DNA of 64,000 nucleotides from an uncultured Eubacteriales bacterium (lineage in GTDB: Bacteria; Bacillota; Clostridia; Lachnospirales; Lachnospiraceae). The notes below the pieces were generated by a model. That model was not told where the DNA came from. It made no database searches and saw only the letters and a list, made by a program, of their open reading frames with translations. Both the position numbers and the translations under genes were made by a program. Below are positions 44,074 through 53,477 of the stretch, piece after piece. The DNA lies in NCBI GenBank assembly GCA_900545175.1, contig UQYF01000009.1, positions 1-64,000 of the forward strand, read 5' to 3'. How positions within the stretch are numbered: position 1 is the first letter of the stretch; every line of letters begins with the position of its first letter.

Positions 44074-44985
44074 ATGAATTATCAGGATTTTTTAAATGCA
44101 GTGGTGGATTGCATAAAGAAAATTGTCGGGAAGGAGGCAGAGGTTTTTATTCACCGTGTGACTAAAATTAACGGCGTTACCTTGGACGGCGTTGTGATAA
44201 TGAAAAAGGACAGCAATTTTTCGCCTACAATATATCTTAACGGATATTATACTATGTACTTATCAGGGTGTGAGGTGTACGAGATTGCTGAGAAGATATA
44301 CAAGCTCTATGTTGCAAACAGTGGAATCATTTCGATTCCGTCAGATTTCTTCATGGATTTTGGGAAGATAGAGGAGCATGTGGCGTTCAGGCTGATAAGC
44401 TGCGACAGAAACAAGGAACTCTTAGAAAAAATACCGCATAGAAAGTTCCTTGACCTTGCGATAGTATATTTTGCGGTCATCGATAATGTTGACAATGGCA
44501 GAGGGATAGTGACTATCTACAACAATCATTTAGAACACTGGGGAGTTGATGAGGAATGTCTTTACAGACTTGCAAAGAAGAATACACCGAGACTGTATCC
44601 TGCAGAGATAAAGCCGATGAATCAGGTTGTATCCGATATGATTCTTAGAGAGGACAGGAATATGGATGTGGAAACGCTTGTGGCACAGGTTGACATTATG
44701 AATGAGAGGTTTCCTATGTATGTGCTTACGAATGTTTATAGAAGCTATGGAGCTTCGTGCATGCTCTATGATGGACTTATGGAAAAATTTACCGAGCATA
44801 TAGAAACGGACATTTATGTTGTGCCAAGCAGTGTGCACGAACTGATACTTATTCCGATAGATGGAGAAATATCGAAGACGGGAATTGATGAGATGATTAG
44901 GTCTATAAATAATACAGAATTGTCAAGGGAGGAAATCCTTTCAGATCATTCATATATCTATACCAGAGAAAACGGATTTGAATAA
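44074..44985 (+). CDS. DUF5688-family protein
   Basis: 303 residues, soluble. The sequence fits the DUF5688 family, which is abundant in Lachnospiraceae: an N-terminal FLNAVVDCIKKIVGKEAEVFIHRVTKINGV, then LDGVVI, SPTIYLNGYY, a central EHVAFRLISCDRNKELLEKI and LDLAIVYFAVIDN. The C-terminal part has YVVPSSVHELILIPIDGE. Function is unknown; no catalytic motif is apparent to me. Start: AGAAAGGAAAACAGAAT then ATG. Monocistronic, with tRNA-Arg convergent downstream. Confidence 0.75.
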   Translation: MNYQDFLNAVVDCIKKIVGKEAEVFIHRVTKINGVTLDGVVIMKKDSNFSPTIYLNGYYTMYLSGCEVYEIAEKIYKLYVANSGIISIPSDFFMDFGKIEEHVAFRLISCDRNKELLEKIPHRKFLDLAIVYFAVIDNVDNGRGIVTIYNNHLEHWGVDEECLYRLAKKNTPRLYPAEIKPMNQVVSDMILREDRNMDVETLVAQVDIMNERFPMYVLTNVYRSYGASCMLYDGLMEKFTEHIETDIYVVPSSVHELILIPIDGEISKTGIDEMIRSINNTELSREEILSDHSYIYTRENGFE

Positions 44986-45032
44986 TTTGTTATTAGACAG
45001 AGCGTTGTCTTGCTATTTTTGCAATAAAAAAA

Positions 45033-45106
45033 TGCACCTGGAGGGAATCGAACCCCCGACAACCCGGCTCCGGAAACCGGTGCTCTATCCACTGAGCTAC
45101 AAGTGC
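45033..45106 (-). tRNA. tRNA-Arg (CCG anticodon)
   Basis: A 74-base cloverleaf: acceptor GCACTTG/CAGGTGC with one G-T pair, D-arm GCTC-AGTGGATA-GAGC, anticodon stem CCGGT/GCCGG with loop TTCCGGA giving CCG, T-arm GGGGG-TTCGATT-CCCTC. CCA is not encoded. It decodes CGG. Confidence 0.95.
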
Positions 45107-45345
45107 ATGCGGTGTTATTCTTAGAAAACCGCTGAACATTATTTTATAATATTATTTTAAATTTTGCAAGTAAAAGTTTGAACGGGTCAGTATATAGATG
45201 GCACTTAAGGCTAAGTCAAAAGCATATTGATTTTTTGCGGAAATATTGTTAAAATCATACATTAGAGTATTATATTGAGCGGTACTTTAGCAAAGTGGAG
45301 TTGTATATTTAGCTTACAGCTGCATTTATTATTCGGAGGTTATTA

Positions 45346-46035
45346 GTGTATAGAAGGTTTTTGGTTGTATGCCTCTCATGTGTCATGCTTCTGCTTGCCG
45401 GATGTTCGGAAAATTATACGGTATCTGAACAGATGACGGATGTTGTGGTTATACAGAATAAAATGCCGGATGCATCAGCTGAGAATGTCACGGAGGCTGC
45501 GGCCACTGTGAAAACGGGTTTGTTTGTCGAGGATATGGATTATGACATCAAGAGCTTCGTGCGGCAGTTTTACGATTATCTGGCATCGGGCGATTATGAG
45601 TTGGCAATGTACATGACTAATGACAGTGCGAATCTTGACAGAGATAAGTTCATGCAGCTTAGCGGATACATTGATTCAGTCAAATCGCTTACGTGCTATA
45701 TGATGGAAGGAATGGTCGATGGGAGCTATATAGTTGTTGCAAGGTGTGGCGTGGCAACGACCTTAGGTCCGCAGGTTGTCACTATGCTCAATGCATTCTA
45801 TATATGTACCAATGAGAGTGGGACATACTATATATGCAGCAGCAGTGTAGGTGATGAAGTGAAAAGTTATAATTCCATTATGCTGTCCGACCAGATGATT
45901 GAGGATATTGCCAGAAAAGTGCGTGTTGAAAACTTTGTGGCAGAGCTTAATCAGCCTAATCTTGAAGAAATAGAAAATGTATTAATTTTTGACAATGTGA
46001 CGAGATTTTTGTATGAGCGGCAGCCGGAACAGTGA
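45346..46035 (+). CDS. Lipoprotein of unknown function
   Basis: 229 residues, GTG start after CGGAGGTTATTA. The lipoprotein signal is clear (MYRRFL, hydrophobic stretch, lipobox LLAGC). The exported part has a linker (about 21-60) and an alpha/beta domain (about 65-229) with DYDIKSFVRQFYDYLASGDY and repeated YYICSS-type strands. It resembles small lipid-anchored NTF2-like domains, but that is only an impression. A hairpin (GCGCAGGA/TCCTGCGC, 46062-46086) follows the stop. Probably monocistronic. Confidence 0.65.
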   Translation: MYRRFLVVCLSCVMLLLAGCSENYTVSEQMTDVVVIQNKMPDASAENVTEAAATVKTGLFVEDMDYDIKSFVRQFYDYLASGDYELAMYMTNDSANLDRDKFMQLSGYIDSVKSLTCYMMEGMVDGSYIVVARCGVATTLGPQVVTMLNAFYICTNESGTYYICSSSVGDEVKSYNSIMLSDQMIEDIARKVRVENFVAELNQPNLEEIENVLIFDNVTRFLYERQPEQ

Positions 46036-46237
46036 TGCAGTGAATATGATATGATTTTATCGGCGCAGGATTTGTTCCTGCGCTGATGCCATATAAGAAG
46101 GCAATCGTTTGTACGGTGCAGGGTACAAGCCCAACACAAGATAGAGATGTTAAGCATCTATGCAGGAACGCACTGCGGCAAAACTGAATTATGCCGATTT
46201 TTGCAGATATTATTGACTAAAAAAGGAATAAGAAAAT

Positions 46238-46978
46238 ATGAGACTTAATAAATATATTAGTGATTCAGGATACTGTTCAAGGCGTGAAGCCGACAGGCTT
46301 ATTGAGGCGGGTAAGGTTCTCGTCAATGGGACGGAAGCGTTTATGGGCATGCAGGTTGAAGATGAAGATATCGTCAGTATAAGTGGAAAGGATATCAAGG
46401 CTCCTGCTGCAGTAAAGAAGGTTATATATGCATTTTACAAGCCGGAAGGAATAGTAAGCACGATGGCGGACGAGCCGGACAGTCTTGCAGCTTATCTTAA
46501 AAATAAGGGGATTGATAAGAGAGTATTCCCTGTTGGAAGGCTTGACAAGGAATCATGCGGGCTTTTGCTTCTAACTAATGACGGTGAGCTTATGAATAAT
46601 ATTTTAAAGACATCGAATAATCATCAGAAGGAGTATGTTGTAAAAGTCAACAAGGATGTGACTGATGAGTTTATAAAGAAGATGGGTGCAGGTGTTGAGA
46701 TAACGGATGGAAATACCGGAAAAAAAGTAATCACAAGAAGATGTGTTGTCAAAAAAAACGGTAAAAGAACTTTTACTATAGTGTTAAAGCAGGGACTTAA
46801 CCGCCAGATAAGACGAATGTGCGGAGCATTCGGATATGAAGTGCTGTTGCTAAAGAGAATAAGAATAATGAATATAAATATCAATGGGCTTAAAGATGGT
46901 GAAATAAGACCTCTTACTTTTGAAGAGACCACCAAGCTTAGAAGCCTTTGTGGAATGGGAGAGCGCAGTGATGGATAA
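46238..46978 (+). CDS. rluF: 23S rRNA pseudouridine synthase, RluF-like
   Basis: 246 residues: an S4 RNA-binding domain (1-50, MRLNKYISDSGYCSRREADRLI), then the RsuA/RluB-type catalytic domain. The catalytic Asp103 lies in VGRLDKESCGLLLLTNDG. The NNHQKEYVVKV and KQGLNRQIRRMCGAFGYEV segments resemble RluF, which modifies U2604, more than RluB. The site assignment is an inference. Its stop overlaps the ligA start by 8 bases. First gene of rluF-ligA-metA. Confidence 0.88.
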   Translation: MRLNKYISDSGYCSRREADRLIEAGKVLVNGTEAFMGMQVEDEDIVSISGKDIKAPAAVKKVIYAFYKPEGIVSTMADEPDSLAAYLKNKGIDKRVFPVGRLDKESCGLLLLTNDGELMNNILKTSNNHQKEYVVKVNKDVTDEFIKKMGAGVEITDGNTGKKVITRRCVVKKNGKRTFTIVLKQGLNRQIRRMCGAFGYEVLLLKRIRIMNININGLKDGEIRPLTFEETTKLRSLCGMGERSDG

Positions 46979-48980
46979 AGCAGGTAGAATTAAGGAGTTA
47001 ATCGGGATATTAAATGAGGCAGGCAGAGCATATTATGCAGGCGATAAGGAGCTTATGACCAATTTTGAGTATGATGCTCTCTATGATGAGCTTGTGGCAC
47101 TTGAGGAGGAGACAGGAATAGTCATGTCGGACAGTCCTACCCGGCATGTAGGTTATGAGACGGTAAGTGAGCTGCCTAAGGAGGAACATGCTGCTCCGAT
47201 GCTAAGCCTTGACAAGACGAAGTCTGTGGATGCACTTGCCGCGTTTGCGGGAAATCATAAGTGCCTGCTGTCATGGAAGCTTGACGGACTTACGGTAGTC
47301 CTGACATATGAACGTGGTGAGCTTGTAAAGGCTGTTACAAGAGGAAACGGATATATCGGTGAGGTCATAACAGCTAACGCAAGGACCTTTAAGAATCTTC
47401 CTACAAGGATAGCATATCAGGGAAGATTAGTTATAAGAGGTGAAGCTATAATAACATATTCTGATTTTGAGAAGATAAATGCACAGATTGCCGGGGAAAG
47501 CGGGAAATATAAGAATCCAAGAAACCTGTGCAGTGGTTCAGTACGCCAGCTTAACAGTGGAATTACAGCTAAGAGAAATGTAAGACTTAAGGCATTTGCA
47601 CTTATTTCGGCAGTTGATACACAGACAGGCGAGCCGGATGTCGATTTTGAAAATTCCAAGGAAGTCCAGTTTAACTGGTTGAAAGCTCAGGGCTTTGACA
47701 CAGTGGATTTTCGCGTTGTGGATGAGAAGAATATGGCAGAGTCAGTTGAGTATTTTGCAAAAGAGGTTGAGAAAAATGATTTCCCTTCGGACGGATTGGT
47801 GCTCACATATGATAATATATCATACGGAGAGAGCCTTGGACGTACTGCCAAATTTCCAAGACATTCAATAGCTTTTAAGTGGAAGGATGAACTTGTTGAC
47901 ACTAAGCTTTTAGAGATAGAGTGGAGTGCATCAAGAACAGGGCTTATAAACCCTGTTGCGATATTCGAGCCAGTTGAGATTGAAGGAACCACTGTTTCAA
48001 GGGCAAGTGTACACAATGTGAGTATCTTAAGGTCGCTTGGCCTTGGTCTTGGAGATATCATATCTGTCTACAAAGCTAATATGATAATTCCGCAGATTGC
48101 AAAAGTGGTAAAGAAAGCGCAGGGTGATGACAGGAAGGATGATGGCGAAGTAGTCATACCTGATATCTGCCCTGTATGCGGAGGAAAGACTGAGCTTAGA
48201 AGCCAGAATGATGCATTAAGCTTATATTGTACTAATCCGGAATGTCAGGCAAAGCAGGTAAAAAGCTTCGAGCTTCTTGTCTCAAGGGATGCGTTGAATA
48301 TTGACGGAATATCGGAGGCAACTCTTGAAAAATTCATAGATGATGGTATGATTAAAACATATGCGGACATATATCATCTTGACCGCTATAAGGAGCGTAT
48401 CTGCACGATGGAAGGCTTCGGAGAGAAATCTTTTGACAATATGATGTCATCCATAGAGAAATCCAGAGATGCACAGATAAGCAGATTTATATACGCTCTT
48501 GGAATACCGGGTGTAGGTGTTGCGAATGCTAAGCTTATATGCAGACATTTTGACAGCAGCTTTGAAGCTGTTATGGCTGCTGATGAGAATGAGCTGATGC
48601 AGATTGACGGAATAGGAGCGGTCATTGCAGGCGATATTGTCAGATATTTTTCTGATGCTAAAAAGAGAGAAAATGCTCTTCAACTGGAAAAAGAGCTTAA
48701 GCTTATTCCGGAAGAGAAGGCAGATTTAAGCTCTGACATAGCAGGAAAGACTTTTGTTATAACCGGTTCGGTTGAACATTTTGCCAACAGGAATGAAGTT
48801 AAGGCACTTATCGAAAGCCTTGGCGGAAAAGTTGCAGGAAGCGTAAGCTCTAAGACTGACTATCTCATAAATAACGATACAACGAGCAATTCTTCGAAAA
48901 ATCAGAAAGCCAAGCAGCTTGGAGTTCCGATTATATCCGAGGAAGATTTTATAAATATGACAGGAAAGAGGAATGACTGA
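46971..48980 (+). CDS. ligA: NAD-dependent DNA ligase LigA
   Basis: 669 residues, seals nicks in replication and repair. Domain Ia (1-75, YYAGDKELMTNFEYD), the adenylation site Lys103 in SWKLDGLTV, an OB fold, a four-Cys zinc finger at about 400-425 (CPVCGGKTELRS ... YCTNPECQ), helix-hairpin-helix repeats (VGVANAKLI, IDGIGAVIAGDI) and a C-terminal BRCT domain (about 595-669). Several motifs differ slightly from textbook LigA, but all catalytic parts are present. Start at 46971 after GGGAGAG. Its TGA overlaps the metA ATG. Confidence 0.94.
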   Translation: MDKAGRIKELIGILNEAGRAYYAGDKELMTNFEYDALYDELVALEEETGIVMSDSPTRHVGYETVSELPKEEHAAPMLSLDKTKSVDALAAFAGNHKCLLSWKLDGLTVVLTYERGELVKAVTRGNGYIGEVITANARTFKNLPTRIAYQGRLVIRGEAIITYSDFEKINAQIAGESGKYKNPRNLCSGSVRQLNSGITAKRNVRLKAFALISAVDTQTGEPDVDFENSKEVQFNWLKAQGFDTVDFRVVDEKNMAESVEYFAKEVEKNDFPSDGLVLTYDNISYGESLGRTAKFPRHSIAFKWKDELVDTKLLEIEWSASRTGLINPVAIFEPVEIEGTTVSRASVHNVSILRSLGLGLGDIISVYKANMIIPQIAKVVKKAQGDDRKDDGEVVIPDICPVCGGKTELRSQNDALSLYCTNPECQAKQVKSFELLVSRDALNIDGISEATLEKFIDDGMIKTYADIYHLDRYKERICTMEGFGEKSFDNMMSSIEKSRDAQISRFIYALGIPGVGVANAKLICRHFDSSFEAVMAADENELMQIDGIGAVIAGDIVRYFSDAKKRENALQLEKELKLIPEEKADLSSDIAGKTFVITGSVEHFANRNEVKALIESLGGKVAGSVSSKTDYLINNDTTSNSSKNQKAKQLGVPIISEEDFINMTGKRND

Positions 48981-49885
48981 TGCCTATTAGAATACAGAAT
49001 GACTTGCCGGCGAGAGCGGCTCTTGAAGATGAAAATATATTTGTGATGGACGAAAACAGGGCTCTGTCACAGGACATAAGGCCGCTTGAGGTGCTGATAC
49101 TAAATCTTATGCCAATAAAGCAGGACACGGAGCTTCAGCTTCTAAGGGCTTTGTCGAACACACCGCTGCAGCTTAATATAACATTTTTACAGCTTGAATC
49201 ACATGTGTCAAAGAATACATCGGCTTCACATCTTAATCAGTTCTATCAGACCTTCAGCGAGATAAAGGACAGAAATTTTGATGGGCTTATCATAACAGGC
49301 GCTCCGGTTGAACAGATGGAATTTGAGGAAGTCACTTACTGGGATGAGCTTGTAAAAATTATGGACTGGTCAGACAAGCATGTCACATCAACGCTTCACA
49401 TATGCTGGGGAGCACAGGCAGGACTGTATCACCATTATGGAATCCGTAAAGAGCTTCTCCCTAAGAAAGCATTCGGAATCTTTGAACACAAGGTATTAAA
49501 CCGCAAGGTTCCTCTTGTCCGTGGCTTTGATGATTATTTCTATGCTCCGCACTCACGTCATACGACAGTGTCTAAGTCTGATATTTTAGCCGATGCAAGA
49601 CTTCAGATTCTTGCAGAATCGGACGAGGTTGGCGTGTTTATAGTACTTGCGGAGGGCGGAAAGAGAATTTTTGTGATGGGACATCCTGAGTATGACCGTA
49701 TCACACTCGATACGGAGTATAAGCGTGACCTCGGAAAAGGCCTTCCGATTGACATGCCATGCAATTATTACACAGACGGTGATGCCAGCTCCAGACCGCG
49801 CCTGTCATGGAGAGCACATGCCAATAACCTTTATACGAATTGGATCAATTATTATGTGTATCAGGTGACACCGTATATACTGTAA
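48980..49885 (+). CDS. metA: Homoserine O-acetyltransferase (MetA family)
   Basis: 301 residues, MetA family, first committed step of methionine synthesis. The nucleophile is Cys142 in HICWGAQAGL; the second triad residues fit APHSRHTT and MGHPEYD. Residue 111 is Glu (TGAPVE). In MetA enzymes Glu111 favours acetyl-CoA and Gly111 succinyl-CoA, so the product is probably O-acetylhomoserine despite the family's succinyl name. The start overlaps ligA by one base (TGATG). No SAM riboswitch is seen, as the gene has no separate leader. Confidence 0.93.
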   Translation: MPIRIQNDLPARAALEDENIFVMDENRALSQDIRPLEVLILNLMPIKQDTELQLLRALSNTPLQLNITFLQLESHVSKNTSASHLNQFYQTFSEIKDRNFDGLIITGAPVEQMEFEEVTYWDELVKIMDWSDKHVTSTLHICWGAQAGLYHHYGIRKELLPKKAFGIFEHKVLNRKVPLVRGFDDYFYAPHSRHTTVSKSDILADARLQILAESDEVGVFIVLAEGGKRIFVMGHPEYDRITLDTEYKRDLGKGLPIDMPCNYYTDGDASSRPRLSWRAHANNLYTNWINYYVYQVTPYIL

Positions 49886-50218
49886 GAAATAGCACAGAAA
49901 TGGGCGGTTTAGGGCATTTATGGGGTATACAGATGGTATCATATTATATACATTTTCTCATATTTCTACGTGTTTTCATATGAAAATGGTATAAAAATGG
50001 TGTATGAAAATCTTTGTGGTGTACGTCGGGAAATAACTTGATACAGAGCTGTTTCGTGACTTAAATTGCGAAGAGCTTTACTATGATTTGCAGTGCTTTA
50101 ATACCAAAAAGTGTGTAGTAACAAGATTAAAGTGTGTAGTAAAATTTATACTGGAAATTACATGAAAAAGCTGTTAAAATGGATTTGTGTTCAGGATGGG
50201 ATGAATGGAGGAAAAATT
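49886..50218. other. Intergenic region with tandem 14-bp repeats
   Basis: About 330 bases with no confident gene. It contains two identical 14-mers AAAGTGTGTAGTAA at 50108-50121 and 50129-50142, 21 bases (two helical turns) apart, some 80-110 bases before the XRE gene. They may be operators for that regulator. An upstream reading frame from 50111 runs into the XRE gene but has no ribosome site. Confidence 0.5.
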
Positions 50219-50491
50219 ATGAGACCTATGTATTTGTCAATCCGACAGGAAGCAACCGGTAAGAGAATAAAGGAATTACTTCGTGATAATGGGTATTCGG
50301 TGAAGGATATTCAGGAGGTCATGGGGTTTGAGAATCCGCAGGCAGTATATAAATGGCTTTCGGGCAAGTCTCTTCCAAGCCTTGATAATCTGTTGATTTT
50401 AAGTAAATTGTTACATACAAGCATCGAAGATATCCTCGTCGTTGACGGGGATATTGTTATTATATCGGGACAATATAAACAGATTGCATAA
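50219..50491 (+). CDS. XRE-family transcriptional regulator
   Basis: 90 residues, a Cro/CI helix-turn-helix domain: RIKELLRDNGYSVKDIQEVM, then NPQAVYKWLSGKSLPSLDNLLILSKLL, and a C-terminal IEDILVVDGDIVII. The start at 50219 (MRPMYLS) follows GGAGG at 7 bases. No partner gene is adjacent. The tandem repeats about 80-110 bases upstream suggest autoregulation. Confidence 0.82.
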   Translation: MRPMYLSIRQEATGKRIKELLRDNGYSVKDIQEVMGFENPQAVYKWLSGKSLPSLDNLLILSKLLHTSIEDILVVDGDIVIISGQYKQIA

Positions 50492-50665
50492 TTTTTTTCA
50501 AGGTGATAAAATACTTGTAAAATTCAACACTATGTAATGAAGAGCAAGTGTTCTTACCGATGTCGTGATGGCAGTGCATAGTGTTATAAAAGCTGCAGAG
50601 CGGATTATGAATATCCGCTTGATAATTATTTGTGCCGTTAATATGTGGCAGAAATGGAGTTGGTC

Positions 50666-51559
50666 ATGAAGTTTGTTACATATCTGGATGGAAAAAAGGA
50701 ACGAGTTGGAGTTATCAATGATGATGAGACATGGGTATACCCGCTGCGCTCACTTGGAATGCCTTACAGTGACATGCAGGAGGTTATAGAGAAGATGTCG
50801 AAGGCGGAGAAAGAGCTTATCGGAATATATAACCGCAAGGATCCGGATGAGATACATGGAGCAGTTCCTGTTAAGGACGTAGGGCTCTTAGCACCTATTC
50901 CAAGACCTAAGCAGGACATCATCTGTCTTGGAATCAACTATATGGAGCATGCTGCAGAGTCGGCGAGATATAAGAAGGAGGCATTTGGCGGTGAAAGGCC
51001 ATATGCTGTATATTTTTCTAAGAGAGTGAATGAGGCAGTCCAAAACAAAGGCTTTATCGAGGCACATGAGAATCTTGTTGACAGCCTTGACTATGAGTGT
51101 GAGCTTGCCGTCATAATTGGGAAGGACGCAAAGAATGTGTCCGAGGATGATGCCGCAGAGTACATATTCGGTTATACGATTATCAATGACGTGAGTGCAA
51201 GAAATGTGCAGACACGTCATAAGCAGTGGTATTTTGGCAAGAGCCTTGATGGCTTCACGCCGATGGGGCCATGCATTACTACAGCAGACAGCATAGCGTT
51301 TCCGCCTAAGCTTACAATACAGTCGAAGGTTAATGGTGAGCTTCGGCAGAACAGCAATACGGAGCTTCTGATATTCGATGTGGCGCATGTGATAAGTGAG
51401 CTTTCATCCGGAATGACTTTAAAAGCCGGGACTATAATCTCTATGGGAACACCGGCAGGCGTCGGCATGGGTTTTGAACCACCGCGTTTCCTTAAACCCG
51501 GTGATACTGTAGAGTGCATAGTGGAAGGTGTGGGAACACTTGTAAACACAGTAAAATAA
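50666..51559 (+). CDS. Fumarylacetoacetate hydrolase-family protein
   Basis: 297 residues. The FAH catalytic domain (about 75-297) carries CLGINYMEHAAES, the metal ligands in SLDYECELAVIIG and the YTIINDVSARNVQTRHKQWYFGKS-type segment, then TPAGVGMG near the end. Members hydrolyse or decarboxylate 2-oxo or acylpyruvate substrates, for example 2-keto-3-deoxy acids or oxaloacetate. The substrate here is not determined; a role in catabolism of sugar-acid products is possible from the pectin context but unproven. The start at 50666 follows GGAGTTGGTC. Monocistronic; the 3' end is next to a partial miniature element. Confidence 0.85.
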   Translation: MKFVTYLDGKKERVGVINDDETWVYPLRSLGMPYSDMQEVIEKMSKAEKELIGIYNRKDPDEIHGAVPVKDVGLLAPIPRPKQDIICLGINYMEHAAESARYKKEAFGGERPYAVYFSKRVNEAVQNKGFIEAHENLVDSLDYECELAVIIGKDAKNVSEDDAAEYIFGYTIINDVSARNVQTRHKQWYFGKSLDGFTPMGPCITTADSIAFPPKLTIQSKVNGELRQNSNTELLIFDVAHVISELSSGMTLKAGTIISMGTPAGVGMGFEPPRFLKPGDTVECIVEGVGTLVNTVK

Positions 51560-51560
51560 T

Positions 51561-51712
51561 AGCATGTATGTATGCTTTGCTTCGATGGCATATGCATAGA
51601 AAGTATTTATCAGAGTTCTTAGAATTCTTTACTTCCGACAACGAAGTGATATGTATAAATGTTACTCGTTATACACTCGTAGACTGAATTGTCATGTTTT
51701 GACATCAGAATT
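51561..51712. mobile_element. Partial copy of the miniature inverted-repeat element
   Basis: Read on the minus strand, this matches the first half of the element at 61251: TGTCAAAACATG..AATT, GAGTGTATAACG, ATTTATACATATCA, CCGTTGTC-like, TTCTAAGAACTCTGATA and the GCATACAT..ATGC segment. Only one terminal end (TTTTGACATCAGAATT, 51697-51712) is recognisable. The other half is missing or decayed, so it is a broken copy between the convergent FAH and spoVB genes. Confidence 0.7.
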
Positions 51713-51752
51713 TGTATATAAAAGTCAGATAGTTTTATATTTATAACAAATT

Positions 51753-53279
51753 TTACTTATCCTGCATGAATATATATGACACAACGGATGCGGCTATATA
51801 TGTGCCTCCGCCGATTAGCAGACATGTTATTTCGGGGAGATTTTGTGCGTGGTGAAGTGTAGTATATATAGGTATTGTTGCGAAAAAGCATATGATTGAA
51901 CGTATAACCGGTGCGGCTGCAAGAGTTTTTATTGAGTAGCTGCATCCGGTTAATTTTTTCAGCACCAGCATCATATATATGCATACAAAAAGATGGCTGG
52001 CTATAAGTCCGTAGCAGTAGCCGTTTATGCCTGCGCGCGGAATGACAAATACAACGAGTGCAAGTCTGATGAGCTGGGCGAGCATGCTTGAAATGAACAC
52101 GGTCACGGTTTTTCCCATGGCATTTAATGCGCTTGACAAAGGCGTGGATAAAAATACGACCGGGCATATAAGGCTCATAAGACGGACTTGTGCTATCACA
52201 GCTTTGTTATCAAAAATTATACCTCCAAATCCCGCACCGTAGAAGAAAAATCCCGGAATGCACATGATTCCAAGATTACATGCGAGAGTCAAGGCTAGTT
52301 CAAGGCTCCTGTTAAGATGTGAGAGGTTTTTTGTCTGCCATGATTTGGAAATATCAGGAAGAAGTGCCTGTGCCATGGCATTAGTGAAGGTTGCAGGGAA
52401 GAGAACAAGAGGCATTGTCATGCCTGTTAGTACACCGTAGGTGGTAAGTGCCTCCTCCCCGGTCTGACCGTATGTTACGAGCATCATTGGCAGAAGCACA
52501 GCCTCAAAGCTTTGCATAAGATGCAGGCAGAAATGATTGGCAGTTATTGGGAGTGCGAGGCGGTAGTTGACGGCGAGCTGGATTATGCCTTCACTCATAT
52601 AGTAGAGTGGAGCTTTGGAAAGCGCCGCCTCCTCGGTCTTGTATTTATCTTTTAGAAAGATAACAGCGGCAAGACAGAAGACGGATGATGATATCTCTCC
52701 GGCAAGAATGCCGTAAAGGGCAGTGGATGCGTCAGCTAAATTACCGTTTTGTCCGGCTATTCCGACAAATGTGAACACGCAGGTTATTCGTATTATCTGC
52801 TCGATTACCTGCGCGGTGGCACAGAGCCCATGAAGCTCAAGTCCGATAAAATAGCTTGAAATAACAGAGTGGATGCATGCGAAAGGAACAGAGTACGCAG
52901 CAATGATAAGCAGGCTTCCACATAGGCTGCTGCTCAGAAATATTTTCGAGATAAATGCGGAATTTTTGATTATAATTAGGGCAATTATTGCAGATATGAC
53001 GGTGCAGTAAAGCAAGGTTGCCAAAAAATTGACGTAACCTTTGTCTTTCTTTTTCTGGGCAAGGTATGCGGCTGTATATTTTGTTACGGCAGTGGACAAG
53101 CCACCGACAGCGACAGCCTGACAAAGAACGCAGATAGGCATTACCATCTGGTACAGCCCAATCTGGCTTGCCGGCATTATTCTTGATATATATATGCGGA
53201 ATATGAAGCCCATGATACGGCATAGGATGCCTGATATTGTAAAAACCAGAGTTCCCTTTATAATCGTTTTTGCTGACAT
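51753..53279 (-). CDS. spoVB: SpoVB-like polysaccharide/lipid flippase
   Basis: 508 residues with about 14 membrane helices, MVF/PST superfamily. The N-terminus (KGTLVFTISGILCRIMGFIFRIYISRIM) and GLYQMVMPI are close to SpoVB, which flips lipid-linked precursors for the spore cortex. Some Clostridia have several paralogues acting in general cell wall synthesis. Together with cotJ, it suggests that some sporulation functions are conserved. Minus strand, divergent from mnmA. The start is at 53279, with no strong ribosome site. Confidence 0.85.
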   Translation of the reverse strand: MSAKTIIKGTLVFTISGILCRIMGFIFRIYISRIMPASQIGLYQMVMPICVLCQAVAVGGLSTAVTKYTAAYLAQKKKDKGYVNFLATLLYCTVISAIIALIIIKNSAFISKIFLSSSLCGSLLIIAAYSVPFACIHSVISSYFIGLELHGLCATAQVIEQIIRITCVFTFVGIAGQNGNLADASTALYGILAGEISSSVFCLAAVIFLKDKYKTEEAALSKAPLYYMSEGIIQLAVNYRLALPITANHFCLHLMQSFEAVLLPMMLVTYGQTGEEALTTYGVLTGMTMPLVLFPATFTNAMAQALLPDISKSWQTKNLSHLNRSLELALTLACNLGIMCIPGFFFYGAGFGGIIFDNKAVIAQVRLMSLICPVVFLSTPLSSALNAMGKTVTVFISSMLAQLIRLALVVFVIPRAGINGYCYGLIASHLFVCIYMMLVLKKLTGCSYSIKTLAAAPVIRSIICFFATIPIYTTLHHAQNLPEITCLLIGGGTYIAASVVSYIFMQDK

Positions 53280-53477
53280 TTTTTCTCCATGGGAGCTGTT
53301 TTTAGCATTCTATTCTGTAATGTGGAAAGATATGATTCTTTGGATGAAAAGTATCCGCAGAATTAAACAGTTGAAAAGAGGGCACGAATAGTTTAATATT
53401 TGACATATGTCAGGGACTTTAAAACAGCCCGGATTTAGATGATAATTTTAAAGAATTGATAAAATAAGGAGCATTTT

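Noticed and set aside
48980..48980. SAM riboswitch or T-box in front of metA
   Set aside because: metA overlaps ligA by one base, leaving no leader.
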